64,000 nucleotides of DNA from Diphasiastrum complanatum (lineage: Eukaryota > Streptophyta > Lycopodiopsida > Lycopodiales > Lycopodiaceae): the NCBI GenBank assembly GCA_029204225.1, contig CM055108.1, forward strand, positions 49,180,996-49,244,995, given 5' to 3'. Shown here piece after piece: positions 36,401 to 46,505 of this stretch. The notes beneath the pieces are model-generated. The model did no database searches. It had not been told where the DNA came from and saw nothing but the letters and a program-made list of their open reading frames with translations. The position numbers were made by a program, and so were the translations under genes. Each line of letters starts with the position of its first letter. The first letter of the stretch is position 1.

Positions 36401-38179
36401 ACCATTACATGATAACATTATTGGATGTCTCCCAGGAATGATTAGCGTGATAATGATGATTTATAGATTGTGGTAGTTATTCTGTAACTGTGCAGGACGA
36501 TGCCTTTCTATTACTACATTATGGATGCCGTATTTGGCATCCTTCAGAGCTCAATTGCAGTAATGTCTATAGGAGCTTTTGAAGCAGTCTAGACAATGTT
36601 GTAGGCAAAGGAATAAGAAAAGGACACGGCTTACACTTCAATATCGACTAGGTGTCACTTGTATACATTTTAAAGTTTTGAAGGTCGAAGTGAGAAATAA
36701 GAGTGATGAAACTTTTATGCTTTCGTATTGGATGGAGAGATATCACAATGAACTGAAATTCAGTAAGAACATGTAAAATCAGCAAGCTCTTATGACTAGA
36801 TATCACTTCGTGGTAGCGAACGTCTTCATCAGATTTGAAGCCAACCTGAATGGTTGTAAGTGGGCAACTTAAATCTTTGGTCCGCAAAACTAAGTAATTC
36901 AAGCTCTGTCAGCTCCACATGGAGGTCTCTTCCTGAATGACAACCTGCAGGCGACAAAAGCCAAGCTATTGTAAATCCCGTGGGTTCCTTTGGTAGTTGC
37001 GAACCGATTGACTCCCGATCCTACTTTTAGTGGCCAGACCATGATGAGGTCTTAACATCATCGTACATCTGATTGACAAGCATTAAAGGAATGATACTGA
37101 AGAATTCTAGATTTAGAATTTTAACGAGTTATTAGACCTAACGCCATGTACCGGGTTTCATAATCTGTGGAACTTTAGCCATATAGGTCTCGAGTGTTTT
37201 TGTTGAACAAATATGCTACGTGTGATTCGAATCGATGTTAAATTCCATTATTTGTTAAAGTGTGCTAAGAGCATGTCCGCGGCATTAGTGTAGAGTAAAG
37301 AGTGTAGGTAGACAAAGTTCCTCTCTTTTTGAGTGACAACATATGTTGTTGGAGTAACTTATTGCAGTCCATTGTGCAGGGTGTGCTACTGCAGGTCTGG
37401 GAAACGTTGCACCAAGATCATGCAATAGCTCTGGCAGGAGTCTTGACAGCTCTACAAGCGACAATTCTCAGATTGCCCTTAACAAGGGGAGCAAAGGTAC
37501 TTCAAGTCATTCAAAGTGTACGATCGGTAGTGAAAACTGACTTTGAGAAAATATTCACAGCTCTTTAGTTGAGCAGGGCAGCAGAGTTGTTCTAAGTTGA
37601 TGATTTTGCAGGCAGAAATACAGAAACTGCAAGAAGAATTGGATTCGGCAATCTCCCTCATGAATGATATAAGCATGTCTATAGAGATTTTGCAAATGAA
37701 GGTGAGTAGTCATCGTACTTCATCAATTTGTGTCTTAGTTCTGAAGTAGTAACTGTTCTGAAAAAGGAAGCGACTCAATTCAATGCTTTCATATTCCTTT
37801 TGAAGCTTCTGGCGTTTTATTTTCTGCAATTTCATTCTACATGATGGCATTCATTTGCAGGCAGACAATGTGGCTACTTCAATGTCAGATCTCGCTGAAG
37901 TAGCGGTGCACGAACGGGCTTTACTAGAGGAATCTGGTGACCTTTTTCATCATCTAGCTGCTTTAGAGGTACTGTCACATTTAAGAACTAGCTTTACTTT
38001 TTTATTGCTTGTGTGGTGACTTTAACTGAATGCCAACATCATCGCTTATTGTATGACGGTGCTGGTGTGGTGTTTTTGTCTGGTCCCTTACGTAGGTTGA
38101 AGAACGCAGCTTGAGGACCCATTTTGTTCAGCTTCAGTATGACCAAAATAAAACGGCAAGTAAAAAAACGTTGGCCTGA
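22753..38179 (+). CDS. QWRF motif-containing protein (AUGMIN8/EDE1-like), six coding exons
   Basis: Exons: 22753-24231, 33793-33912, 37380-37496, 37612-37701, 37861-37968, 38096-38179; about 665 residues. All exons join in phase 0 with GT-AG borders (for example GAG|GTACTG and TTTTGCAG|AGC). Landmarks from the start at 22753: RKPRNREITSRYK near residue 50, VPARFWQE near 351, and the defining QWRF motif (NRLLQWRFVNAQAE) at about 473. Exons 2-6 supply the conserved C-terminal helices (VIEKRIKLQQ; LHQDHAIALAGVLTALQ; RLPLTRGAK; HERALLEE). Family members bind microtubules; AUG8/EDE1 is the plant-specific augmin subunit used in mitotic microtubule nucleation, and others act in organ growth and organelle positioning. 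Met at 22753 (MVADALSL, good AUG context) is preferred over ATG 22729, which would add a hydrophobic stretch atypical of the family. Which QWRF subgroup this is cannot be decided by eye. Confidence 0.9.
25532..25874 (-). repeat. 3' LTR of the intronic copia element
   Basis: 343 bp; minus-strand start TGTTGGGTCAAT follows the purine tract, and the end reads ATTGATCTAACA, an imperfect 12-bp terminal inverted repeat. Confidence 0.7.
25950..29290 (-). pseudogene. Decayed copia pol in QWRF intron 1
   Basis: Fragments in several frames, minus strand. Protease about 29220-29140: WICGATSHMTFE, in which the catalytic Asp codon is missing. GAG-pre-integrase and integrase about 28900-27990: MWHMRMGHLGGRN, LRCDNGGEYQSKEF, YTPEQNGVAERKNRTL. 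Integrase tail and linker 28098-27523: GLKCVFVGYPDGVMGYKLYD. RT 27306-26500: AIGCKWIYKLKYDAHGG, IHQLDVKTAFLNGIL, IYVDDMIVIGNN. RNase H 26419-25960: SGYIDSDWGGDVNDRKSTSGY and SKHIEMQYHF. At least five breaks separate the pieces. The family makes the replication enzymes of copia elements; this copy cannot. Confidence 0.93.
29440..29651 (-). pseudogene. C-terminal part of intronic copia gag with zinc knuckle
   Basis: Minus strand, Lys/Arg/Ser-rich stretch, then an intact CX2CX4HX4C knuckle (CFYCDQVGHFIQDC) read in a frame different from the flanking ORF, so at least one frameshift is present. Confidence 0.7.
29652..30081 (-). repeat. 3' LTR of the nested element
   Basis: 430 bp, high similarity to 32013-32441. 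Contains a GAA-rich tract (about 29689-29713), a TATA-like ACATATAAATAGG (about 29789-29801) and ends TTTTAACA. Confidence 0.88.
30436..31167 (-). CDS. Gag-like N-terminus with unknown remainder (nested element)
   Basis: 243 residues on the minus strand. The first 40 residues (MLDGTNYSSWSCKLRFGIDMMI) match the opening of copia Gag (pattern LDGSNYSSW...K). The rest, including an acidic middle (GCIGEELYEQASQVNVLEKAE) and a hydrophobic C-terminus, is not recognised and has no knuckle or enzyme motif. This is the only sizeable ORF of the nested element. It may be a decayed gag or, since gag-only elements exist in plants, a functional minimal product; the sequence favours decay after residue about 45. 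Confidence 0.5.
   Translation of the reverse strand: MARDLEAIRTCSGEDMLDGTNYSSWSCKLRFGIDMMIKLFHWFDHCLSTSTSLHRNVGMVEHSSSLEPFVANDGCIGEELYEQASQVNVLEKAEIKHFLKPFCINGGGEKIMSISTLVQSDKLLVFFLKMVDSRFSHDLLIIFSLCYIVSGNGLRKVFGQQSPHSEHFGQQSVGDLLAVRQPATASCWLSESLRDSKASFYLGGNQNQYLMLIFMFSCLLLMMTVLPYLVLVSRSLIVRFGRM
31500..31960 (-). repeat. Degenerate internal repeats in the nested element leader
   Basis: Blocks such as GGATCTTCACT...AAAATCAGCAA(A/G)GGTGCTGA and GCCTTCTTCC/GCCCTTCTGC recur near 31545-31630 and 31855-31940, with shorter echoes between them. Confidence 0.55.
32013..32441 (-). repeat. 5' LTR of the nested element
   Basis: 429 bp, partner of 29652-30081, with the same GAA tract and TATA-like motif. 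The primer-site variant lies directly to its left. Confidence 0.88.
32442..33010 (-). pseudogene. N-terminal part of intronic copia gag
   Basis: Minus-strand pieces: MIECLDGSNYSSWNWKLKILL from 33006, then after a frameshift RETAREVWGTLKRV-type sequence, and EGDPMGAHMDKVKSIWRQME down to 32436. The nested element sits at the left end of this block. The C-terminal part with the knuckle CFYCDQVGHFIQDC is at about 29510-29465. Confidence 0.75.
33240..33445. repeat. Mixed GA and GT microsatellites in QWRF intron 1
   Basis: GA/CAGA-rich tract at about 33263-33295; (GT)n at about 33386-33408; GA and GTGT tracts to 33445. Confidence 0.85.
33482..33535 (+). repeat. Tandem duplication of about 26 bp
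   Basis: GATTTTGCACTTGAATGAAG followed by TGTCA occurs twice in immediate succession near the end of intron 1. Confidence 0.85.
33913..37379 (+). other. Intron 2 of the QWRF gene (3.5 kb)
   Basis: Begins GTAAAA after exon 2 and ends CCATTGTGCAG before GGT GTG at 37380. The upstream acceptor was chosen over TGCAG at 37395 because it supplies the five residues the family has between the two helices. No element or RNA gene recognised inside. Confidence 0.75.
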
Positions 38180-39637
38180 GGTGTACCTACGCTATTATGA
38201 ATCGAAATTCTTAGATTGGCCTTTACACAATCCTTATTAGAAGCTATTGTTTAAAGCTTCTTGTATCATGGAAAGCATGGATAGAATAACACCATTAGCC
38301 TTCAATTCATAATGAGTGCAGACGAACTGTCAAATTGCTTTTCTTGTGGGGACTGGGTTGCCGTTGCTTACCCAGAAGAAATGTATCATAGAATTTAAGG
38401 TTTTAATGCTATAATCTAAATCTACCGGTGCATGCTTCTGGTCTGAGTGTTTTGAAAATTCAAGCTGATTGATTATTGTCTGTACTAATTTTGCCGTTTT
38501 TGATTAAGGTTTAAAATGTCAAAACGACTATTTATTCTTTTCCTTTCCCTCTCAATTATATATCTGCAGTATTGAATGTTCTCATTGCTGAGTTGGACGT
38601 AAAGAGAAAGTACCCATTCTTGTGAGTTGTCAAGAACATGCAAATGTAAAAGTTAGTATTTCGATGTCCAGCAGCTGTATCATTGCAAAAAGAAACCCAT
38701 GCTGCAAAGGTTTGGGCAGACTTGGTTTTGCATGCAATTTTACGGTTTCACACCCTTCTAGTGGAATCTGACAGAAATATTTAACATTTTAGAGTTCCAA
38801 GGAAATTAAATGGTTTAACAATACTTGTCATAGGATTTGCTTAACAAAAGCATACAGATATTTGAGTTCCTTTCATGATTTTCAAGATATGAGGGTTCTA
38901 AATTGCCTTATGAGGATCTCAGGATCCTATCTGCAGCTGGATCTAAGCATTAATAGTTTGGGTATTAACCTATGCTTGTATGTCTAGTGCTTCAAGTGGA
39001 TAGAAAGATTTAGAGTGTCTTTGGGTCTTATGGTGTGGTGGACATGCAAGTAGGCATTTCTGTTGTGTTGGTCAATGTGTGCAAAAATTATGCTTTTATG
39101 AGGAAATCATGAAATTTCTACACTAGTTTGTGTATATTTTTTTATGTATAACAAGATTGTATAAATGCAGAAGATTCTAAATATTTGATTTGCCTGGTTG
39201 AGTTTCAGTTATGATAAACACAACGAATTTATCATTAAATATTGCTTGCAATCAAGTGGATGAACTACGTATTAATGGACACCCTTGTCTGAGCACTAGA
39301 AATGTACTATTCTAATGCATGCTTTATCATGATACTTAAGAGCTTGCAATTAGTGTGTGAAAAGTGTGTAGATTTTGTTGTTGTTTATATACATGTAATG
39401 GATTCTTTGTGCTGATTATGCCACTTTTCGGGCTTTTTAAAAAGCATAAGATGTCACTGAATTTTCTAAATTTATTTTTCAAAATTCTGAAGCCCATTTC
39501 AGTCCGTGTCAGACTGTATGTTAGTCTGTGTTAGACTATGTGCGTCAGACTACCACGTGGCAGTTTCTCATTGGTCCAAAAAATTTCAAACTGCTAATTA
39601 AAATGACATGTGGAAAAGTTAAAGACTCCATTACGCA
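38180..39637. other. 3' flank of the QWRF gene
   Basis: Probably contains the 3' UTR. No further coding sequence is recognised. A poly(A) signal cannot be assigned because AT-rich candidates are many. Confidence 0.45.
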
Positions 39638-39774
39638 ATGGAAGGAGTCGGGCACAGGCCATTCTGCCCGGTTCGGCTTTTCAAAAAAATTTAGGCTCAG
39701 CCCCTTTGGGCCTCGCCCAATTTTGTTTTGAAAATCCTTACCGGGTAGAATGGCCTGTGCCCAGCTCCTTCCAT
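39638..39774. repeat. 137-bp foldback (long inverted repeat)
   Basis: Arms 39638-39671 and 39741-39774 are 34 nt each and pair with three mismatches (ATGGAAGGAG, GGGCACAGGCCATTCT shared). The 69-nt loop continues to pair partly: GGCTTTTCAAAA against TTTTGAAAATCC, and GGCTCAGCCC against GGGCCTCGCC. It could be a miniature inverted-repeat element or a small-RNA precursor. No clear target duplication. Confidence 0.75.
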
Positions 39775-41001
39775 AATACATAACCAATTAGTATAAAAAG
39801 GGATTTCAACCCATTTTCTTTTTTATTGATAACAATAATTGAAGAGTGATTGGTTATTTTGAAAGAAAAGTTTGTGCATATGGACATAGTCTTCTTTGAT
39901 AGAAATTAAACTTAGGCACTAATGGGTAGACTATTTTATGTAGTGAGTGTTGTAGCATGCCACATGGGCCCCAACTACAACTTGTTTATGTATAGTTGTA
40001 AGTCATGCTTTGACTTTTAATATTTCTCAATAAAGCAAAGCCAAACATGTAAGATAGTTACTTTCTATGCTAGATGTCTTCAATCTACAATCTAGATTTT
40101 TGAATAGAATCAAACTGTTTATACCAGTATCCATTGCACAAGTTTTCATCAATTGACATAGAGAGCAAGAAATTTTTTTCCTTGATGTAAGCAATGTTTT
40201 CAAATAAATACCAACATGAAAATTAATGGAAACATTCAAACGATTGATAAAAAGAGAAATCCACACATCCAAATGCACTCTTTTAATAAAATCCTTTTAT
40301 AAATCATAAGTTATTGTAAAGAGTATCTAGCTCATGCAAGAAACTTGGTTGAAGTCCCACACATTTAAGAAATATGTTGTCTTGAAGAGAGAACATGTCT
40401 TGCTTTCCAAATTTTTCTCTTGCATAAAAAGATTTAGTATTGAATATAAAATTATTGATTTGACATAACATTAGATGAGGATTTGATTATAAACGATCCA
40501 AAGCCTTATATTGACTTACGAGTAAGTCTACAATTGTGGTATTCAGCCACCATAATCTCGTCATTCTCTACTCGCAAGCAATTTCTATTTTGCTGCATGC
40601 ATTCTTTGGCCATATATTCACAAAAAGATCAAAGAGTACATCTTCGGGCTCGGTAACAAGAGGAAGATCCCACACAAGAAAGAACTATGTCCACTTACAA
40701 GCAATTAAAAAAAAACATTTATTAAAGAAAAAACAATTCAAAATATGATACTTCCTTAATATTTGCTTGTGTTTGCACAAGGTTTGAAATTGGAAATGGT
40801 AACCATAATCCAATTCGACCACAATGAAAAAGCCTTATGATTTACACATTGTGTTGCTTGCCAATCAAGTGGAGGACAAGGATGTGACAGTCCCTTGAGA
40901 TGATACATGGCCACGACAAGAGCATTTACCTGTGACACATAGGTTTAATAGTAAACCATAGACATATTACAAATTGTAATCCAGCTTTTGCAAAAACCAT
41001 A
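39775..41001. other. AT-rich spacer, nothing recognisable
   Basis: No supported gene, LTR edge or RNA gene. It may include the 5' part of the decayed gag that begins at 41002. Confidence 0.45.
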
Positions 41002-42234
41002 ATGGTAAATTACTATGTTGGACTGCTCAACGAGATCAGATCTAGGATGGCAGACTTTGCATCCTATACTTCATTTGTACAAATTTGTCAAGATGCCGCC
41101 CTTATGGAAGCAAAGATCTCAATTGAGATGGTGGATCATCCCGATTCTAATGCTACATCATCAAATGGGGCATCGAAGGAACTAGAATCAACAACACCAG
41201 ACAATCAGGCAAGAGAAGAAGACACGACCTTGCAGCAGAGTCAAGAGTAAGAATCAAGTGCCAGATGTCAGTCAGTTAACCAAGGCCATCAAGAAGACGA
41301 CCAACATGACCCTAAGGCATGCAATATGAAAATTCTTCAATCGGACCAGTGTGGATACTGTTATGGAGATCATGCATGCATTGAATGTCCAGTTAGACAC
41401 CCTCAATTGAAAAATCAAGGGCATACTACAGAGCATAAGGTTGGAGGTCAGAATAAAAAGAGGTCAAACTTGATGGTAAGCCAACAAGAGGATCACTCAA
41501 CAGATGTAAAGAGTTTTGTCCTGAGCACGTCAAGGCAGTCCTCAACCGGAAAAGATGGAGTGGAAGTTTTGGTAATATTGTCAAGCATGTCCCAGAAATT
41601 AACTGAAGACCATAATAGCTTAGCACCTACTATGTGGAGAGCGAGAAGGGACATTTGTTACCTGTGTATGCTTATCACCTTCGAGGGGATGGTATTATGC
41701 GGATGGTACGATGTTTCGGATGTGGTGGAAGACATTGCCTATCAAAATGCCTACATCTAGATGATCCAACAACCTTTACACCTTGGTGTTCACAATGCAG
41801 TGTCAACCATCCATGTCTGGATTGTCCATTGAGGCAATTACAAAATGCTAAAATGACATTATTTTACAATGACCAACATGTACCATATTATCAGGAAATT
41901 TCAGTCAAAACCAAAAATGAAAATTCATGGTGCCACCTGGTTTTGAGACAAGTAGATTACACAACAATCCTCCCAAATCCAAAAAATGCACAGAGTCATC
42001 TCACGCTCCAATGCCTACAACATCACAAAAGACAGAGCTTGTAAAATCCATCAAACAAATTGCAACAACAGAAATTACGCGAATTCTACCAAGTCTTTTA
42101 CAACAATCAATGGATGCTACATTACAGCATGTAGCTGTGACAACTGAAACTCTTGGCAGAAAACCAATACAAGGTACACAAGCCAACATGGTCACGCAGT
42201 CTTCAAGACCACAAGACAATGGGAAGGAAAGACT
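41002..42234 (+). pseudogene. Decayed gag with CX2CX3HX4C zinc knuckles
   Basis: Frame 1 from 41002 (LLNEIRSRMADFASYTSF, resembling the middle of Ty3-type Gag) through a stop at 41250, frame 1 again from 41326, frame 3 from about 41634, frame 2 from about 41927. Three knuckle-like motifs are visible: CGYCYGDHACIEC, CFGCGGRHCLSKC and CSQCSVNHPCLDC. Each has three, not four, residues between the second Cys and the His. The C-terminal part (VKSIKQIATTEITRILPSLL) looks helical. The sequence is cut by an LTR beginning at 42235. Gag would coat element RNA; this copy is broken. Assignment to Ty3-type is inference. Confidence 0.6.
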
Positions 42235-42788
42235 GTGAAAAAATCAGATCTACTTGATGGATCTTAGATCTTTGGCTAAGCTTGGATGCACATCTAGATT
42301 CACTATGGTACTGTCCCTGTTCGTACAACAGTAGTAGCATACAATACTTCACACGTGTGGATTGAAGATCAATAACAAAACTCACATTCTACACACTAGA
42401 AATCAATATATCTTGAGATATACACATGAGATGGACATAGAATCAAAAGAGATGAATTCTATACTTAAGAAGAGAATACAATAATATTTTCTTCATGTTG
42501 GTACTGCTATTTATAACTGCTAAAATGTCATTTGGCCAATTGCCTAAAACTTGTGCTGAAATGGTAACTTCTTGCCAGGGTACTTCATCAAAAAACCTAG
42601 CAATGTATCAATATTAGCCAATTAGAATGGGTCCAAATTTGACCTCATCCATTGATCTACTTGCCAGAAATAGTACAAACACTATTTAGGCCTTTATTGA
42701 CTAAAATAATTCTATCTCTAAGTTGAGATTTCATATTGGCCTCAAAATGGCCAAGATAAATCTACTAAACTAGTTGACAATTTTCACA
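42235..42788 (-). repeat. 3' LTR of the minus-strand deleted copia
   Basis: 554 bp with perfect 8-bp terminal inverted repeat TGTGAAAA/TTTTCACA, next to a purine tract on its right. A TATA-like motif lies near 42510. Confidence 0.8.
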
Positions 42789-42848
42789 CTCTCTCTTCAA
42801 CTAGTTTTGGCATAGATTTAGATAGAACTCCAAGTGATGTTCTATGCT

Positions 42849-43880
42849 TCATAAACAAGTCTTCCAATGCTTGGTGATATCAGCCACACACTCCATTGAT
42901 GAGACATGTTGAGGCTCCACCTCTTTTGCCATGACTTGTTCTCTAACAAAGTGATGAGCCACTTCAATATGCTCCACCTCTTTTGCAAAACTTTGGGCTG
43001 AAAGGTTATCAAAGAAGATGGCGGGACTCTTTAAAAAATACAGCAAGTTAAGATCCATACCATCCTTTTGATCCAAAGCATCTCCTTTGTGCAGGAAGTC
43101 AAGAATTTGTACTCGGCCTCACTAGATGATAATACAATTGTTGCTTGTTTCTTCGACATCCAAGAGATAGCTCCATCACCTATAAAAATAGCATGTGCAT
43201 TTATGGATTTCCTATCCATTTGATCTCCAACAAAGTCCGAATCTAAAAATCCATACAAGTTAGGTGATGATCCTCTATAAACAATGCCAAAATCTCTACA
43301 ACCCAAGATGTACCTCCATACTTTCTTGCCGAATGCTCCATACTAGGTTCATGCATAAATTGACTTAATCTACCAAAACAATAGGTAAGACCAGATCTTG
43401 TGATGGTTAGATAAATGAGTGAACCAACTAGCTTCCTATAGAGAGTAATGTCGTCGAAGGATCTTTCATTACCTCTTATAGTGAGCTTTACATTTGGCTC
43501 CATTGGTGTATCAATAAGAGTTAGATTGGTTTGCTTTTCACCTTGATCTCTCTTCCAAAGCTTTAACCCTCAAAACAAAAGCATGAGCACTTTCATCCTT
43601 CTTTTGAAGACTTTGAAAAATTTGCCTCCTTTGGGTTAGGACCCTAGATGTAGACTCGAACTCTTAAACCTTCTTCAAGGTTTTCCAAGAATTACTAGAT
43701 GTTGTGCACTTACCAACTTCCTTGAGAAGTTCATTAGTCACATTCATCTTGATAATGTGTAGAGCTTTCTTTGACCTCTTGTCATACCCCAATTGCTCTT
43801 GTCTTGCCAAAGGTCTCTTCTCCACCCCTATAACAATATCCATCAACTCATTCATCTATAGCAAAGATTCCATCCTCATC
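42849..43880 (-). pseudogene. Gag to RT/RNase H deletion fusion
   Basis: Gag segment: MNELMDIVIGVEKRP...KMNVTNELLKEVG, then QKKDESAHAFVLRVKALE. Within about 15 codons it becomes the RT end (DTPMEPNVKL, RSFDDITLYRKLVGSL), in a shifted frame. RNase H follows: DSDFVGDQMDRKSINAHA, SWMSKKQATIVLSSSEAEY, EVAHHFVREQV. At least two frameshifts lie within RNase H. Confidence 0.88.
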
Positions 43881-43939
43881 TTCTAGTAGGACTTTGGAAT
43901 GATTCTTGTATATTTTCTGAGTTGTGTATTAAACATAAA

Positions 43940-44245
43940 CTCTAGTATCCTTTAGCAATTAAGTATGTTTTGAGATTCTAGAGAATTATAATTGAAGAAT
44001 CATAAAATCCTAATTATTTGTGATTGACGGATCATAAATGGATACTTAATCATGATCAAGAAATGTGTTGATTTTTAGGTATGTTGAGTAATTCCTAGTT
44101 CTAATTGCTTTGAAAGTGTATTTTATTACTCCAATATTTTATTGAGTCATATGGATCTCACATGCATTTCTCGTTAGGTAAATTTTTTTACACAAACACA
44201 AATAGACTATAATCTGTAGTAGAATACCATCTACTAAGGTAAGCA
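43940..44245 (+). repeat. Diverged repeat, copy 2 (partner at 14510-14850)
   Basis: Shares ordered blocks with the earlier copy: AATTAAGTATG, TGATTGACGGATCATAAATGG, GAGTAATTC, GGATCTCACATGCAT and CTGTAGTAGAAT-like tail. Confidence 0.55.
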
Positions 44246-44869
44246 AAATCTCCTTATAAGCAAGGAATTTGGTCCTATAATTTAGGAACTATGACCAAAA
44301 AAATCTAACTAATCCTATGAATGATATCCACTTTATCTAGGATAGCCTGCACATGTGTCCATGAAGGATCTATCACCTTGTTTATATAGATCAAACAAGC
44401 TAAATATCAATGTTCAAGCCACTATCTCGGGTGTGGGCAAATTTCACAAGTCTTTGTGATGAAAGGACTACCATATTGATAGATGATAGTCCATATAAAG
44501 CACGTCTTAAGAATCCTAGAAATTGCATATTTTCCAATCCATATATAGGAGAAGTTGAAGATGATGTACTCAAAACAAGCTTTTTTTGTATTCTAATTAA
44601 CACAAGTTCTTGATGTTCGGCCAATCATAGAAGCAACAAGATATGAACATCTGCTTGCAAAAATGCATGAATTTAGATTTCTTATTTTCACATGCTTTAT
44701 GTTTGGAGATTGATTAAAAGAATTTACTCCTTTCATACATCTCTCTTAATGATTTTATGTTTAACTTTATGTTTTGTGCATGGATAACATTTTATTTTTA
44801 TATGTCACTCTTAACCAAGTTGAGAACTGTAGACATCACAAACATCATACAATATTTTTTTTAGTCAAA
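44246..44869. other. AT-rich spacer, nothing recognisable
   Basis: Short ORFs only; no element ends recognised. Confidence 0.45.
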
Positions 44870-44884
44870 ATTGTGATTTGTGGT

Positions 44885-45055
44885 TTTTTTTTTTTGTTAA
44901 ACAACTAGTGGTCAGTTATATACAACATATATACAACCTAGCAAAACTATGTAGGCAATGCCATGTGAGGGGCAAGCACCTAAGATGTCACTTCACAATG
45001 GTTGGAAATCGAGCATGTGCCTACCTGGTCGTAGTCAACTCTACCCATAGACCCC
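44885..45055 (-). mobile_element. SINE-like element, copy A
   Basis: 171 bp on the minus strand, flanked by a perfect 15-bp direct repeat ATTGTGATTTGTGGT (44870-44884 and 45056-45070). A T-tract at 44885-44895 is the 3' poly(A) of the minus-strand element. The 5' end (right) starts GGGGTCTATGGGTAGAGTTG and has TGCTCGATTTCC, loosely similar to a pol III box B. Related to copy B at 46355-46492. No coding capacity. Confidence 0.75.
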
Positions 45056-45070
45056 ATTGTGATTTGTGGT

Positions 45071-46341
45071 CATGTTTTAACACCAAGCACTATTTTGTTT
45101 TAATAAAATTATAAATGCTTTGTCTTGAAGTGTTTCTGTGTTTTACAAATAATTCAAGTTTGTTTGTTTTTCTTTCAACTTGAGCACATCTCAAATTTTC
45201 AATTGCACCATTGAATTATTCTTAGCTAGTTTTATATTGCAATTTACAATGAATGAAGCCATTTGGTGGATGTTATATTCTCTTTTCTATAATCATATTA
45301 GATAAATTTCTCTTCTATATATGGAACATTGTGAAAATTTCTAAGATATAAAAATGTTAAACATTGACGCATTTGCCAATGTAATCCCTACATATATAAT
45401 TAAATTAGTAATCATTCTATAATAACAAATCATGTTTGTATTACGAGCCTAGGTAAATGAAAATTGTGCACACACACATCTTCACCCTCAAATAAAGAAA
45501 CCAACGATTATTGACAGTTTGACTTGATAATCATGATACAAACTTCTATTAAATCGCAATTTGTTCATAATAGGTTTTGAGGTGCACGTGATAAAATTCT
45601 TGATTATTTGTATCAGATTCCTCATGTGATTATTATTGTACAATTATGAATGTATAATTTTAGCTAGAACATAAAAAATAGACAAAATTGTTAATGTATA
45701 TGCAATGTATTTGGCTTTTGTTGCGATTGTATAATTATGAATGTATAATATTAATAGTTGGAACAAAAACAAAAGACAAACTTGTTAATGTATGTGCAAT
45801 GTATTTGGCTCTTGTCAACCAATGCATGATTCACACTTTATAGTAGTTTAACATGTACAAATAAAAACTATGTATAATTTTTTTTTTTCACAAAGGCTCT
45901 TTATTGTGAACCACCAATGGCATATATCATTGAGTATATTTGAGAATGCAACATGAACAATGAATTCTTAATCTATGTGATTATCATAGAACAAGCCAAA
46001 TTAGATATGTATGATTTTATAGTATTAAAACAATTAATTCAATTTTACATCCAATTTTGAATTTCAAGAAAATCAAATATAAAACTTGATATCCAATGAT
46101 AGAAATTGGATATACACATGAACATTAAGTTCATGAAGGATAAAATATAAAAACATATCATTTGAATAATGAATGTACAAAATGGATTGCATGAGATTTG
46201 ACCATTCTTAAAGTTCTTTTCAATTTTCCAATGGGCACAAGCATATCTTTGCAGCAGTTCCAGTTATGTAAGGTGGAACTTGGGATTTTTCCAAAATCAC
46301 TAAAACGGTGGTGAACTGTGAAATTTATCACTACTTTCATC
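45071..46341. other. AT-rich spacer between two SINE copies
   Basis: No gene. Contains a loose duplication around TGTATAAT...TTAATGTAT(A/G)TGCAATGTATTTGGC (about 45650-45720 and 45735-45810). Confidence 0.55.
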
Positions 46342-46354
46342 AATTCATACATAG

Positions 46355-46492
46355 TAAATTATTGACTGCCACCCGCAAGTTCGAATTTCGACATTGTATA
46401 GTGACATCTGGAGCTTAGCCTTATAAATGGCATCACCAGGTTGTATATATGTTGTATATAGCAACCACTAGTTGCTTAATCATGTATGCAAA
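46355..46492 (+). mobile_element. SINE-like element, copy B
   Basis: 138 bp, plus strand. Flanked by AATTCATACATAG (46342-46354) and AATTAATACATAG (46493-46505), 12 of 13 identical. Holds AGTTCGAATTTC, a good match to pol III box B, then GTGACATCT and the shared 3' block GGTTGTATATATGTTGTATATA...ACCACTAGTTG, and a short A-run at the end. 5' part is shorter than in copy A. Confidence 0.75.
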
Positions 46493-46505
46493 AATTAATA
46501 CATAG

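Larger units (their letters stand above)
42235..43890 (-). mobile_element. Internally deleted copia element, minus strand
   Basis: Minus strand: Gag middle (43855-43560) joined to the end of RT and RNase H (43503-42849), purine tract GAAGAGAGAG, LTR (42788-42235). Protease, integrase and most of RT are missing. Protein sequence is closest by eye to the first element of the window (for example FMKHRTSLGVLSKSM against FMKFRSSLGVISKAM). No 5' LTR is recognised to the right. Confidence 0.88.

Noticed and set aside
46381-46400. Possible tRNA gene (GTTCGAATTTC)
   Set aside because: No acceptor stem or anticodon arm can be formed around it; it fits the box B of the SINE-like copy.
44901-46475. Possible 1.6 kb DNA transposon with long terminal inverted repeats and TTAA flanks
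   Set aside because: Each inverted arm has its own flanking direct repeats (15 bp and 12 of 13 bp), one has a poly(T) run at the right end, and the arms resemble each other only within the SINE-like body. Two separate retroposed copies explain this better.
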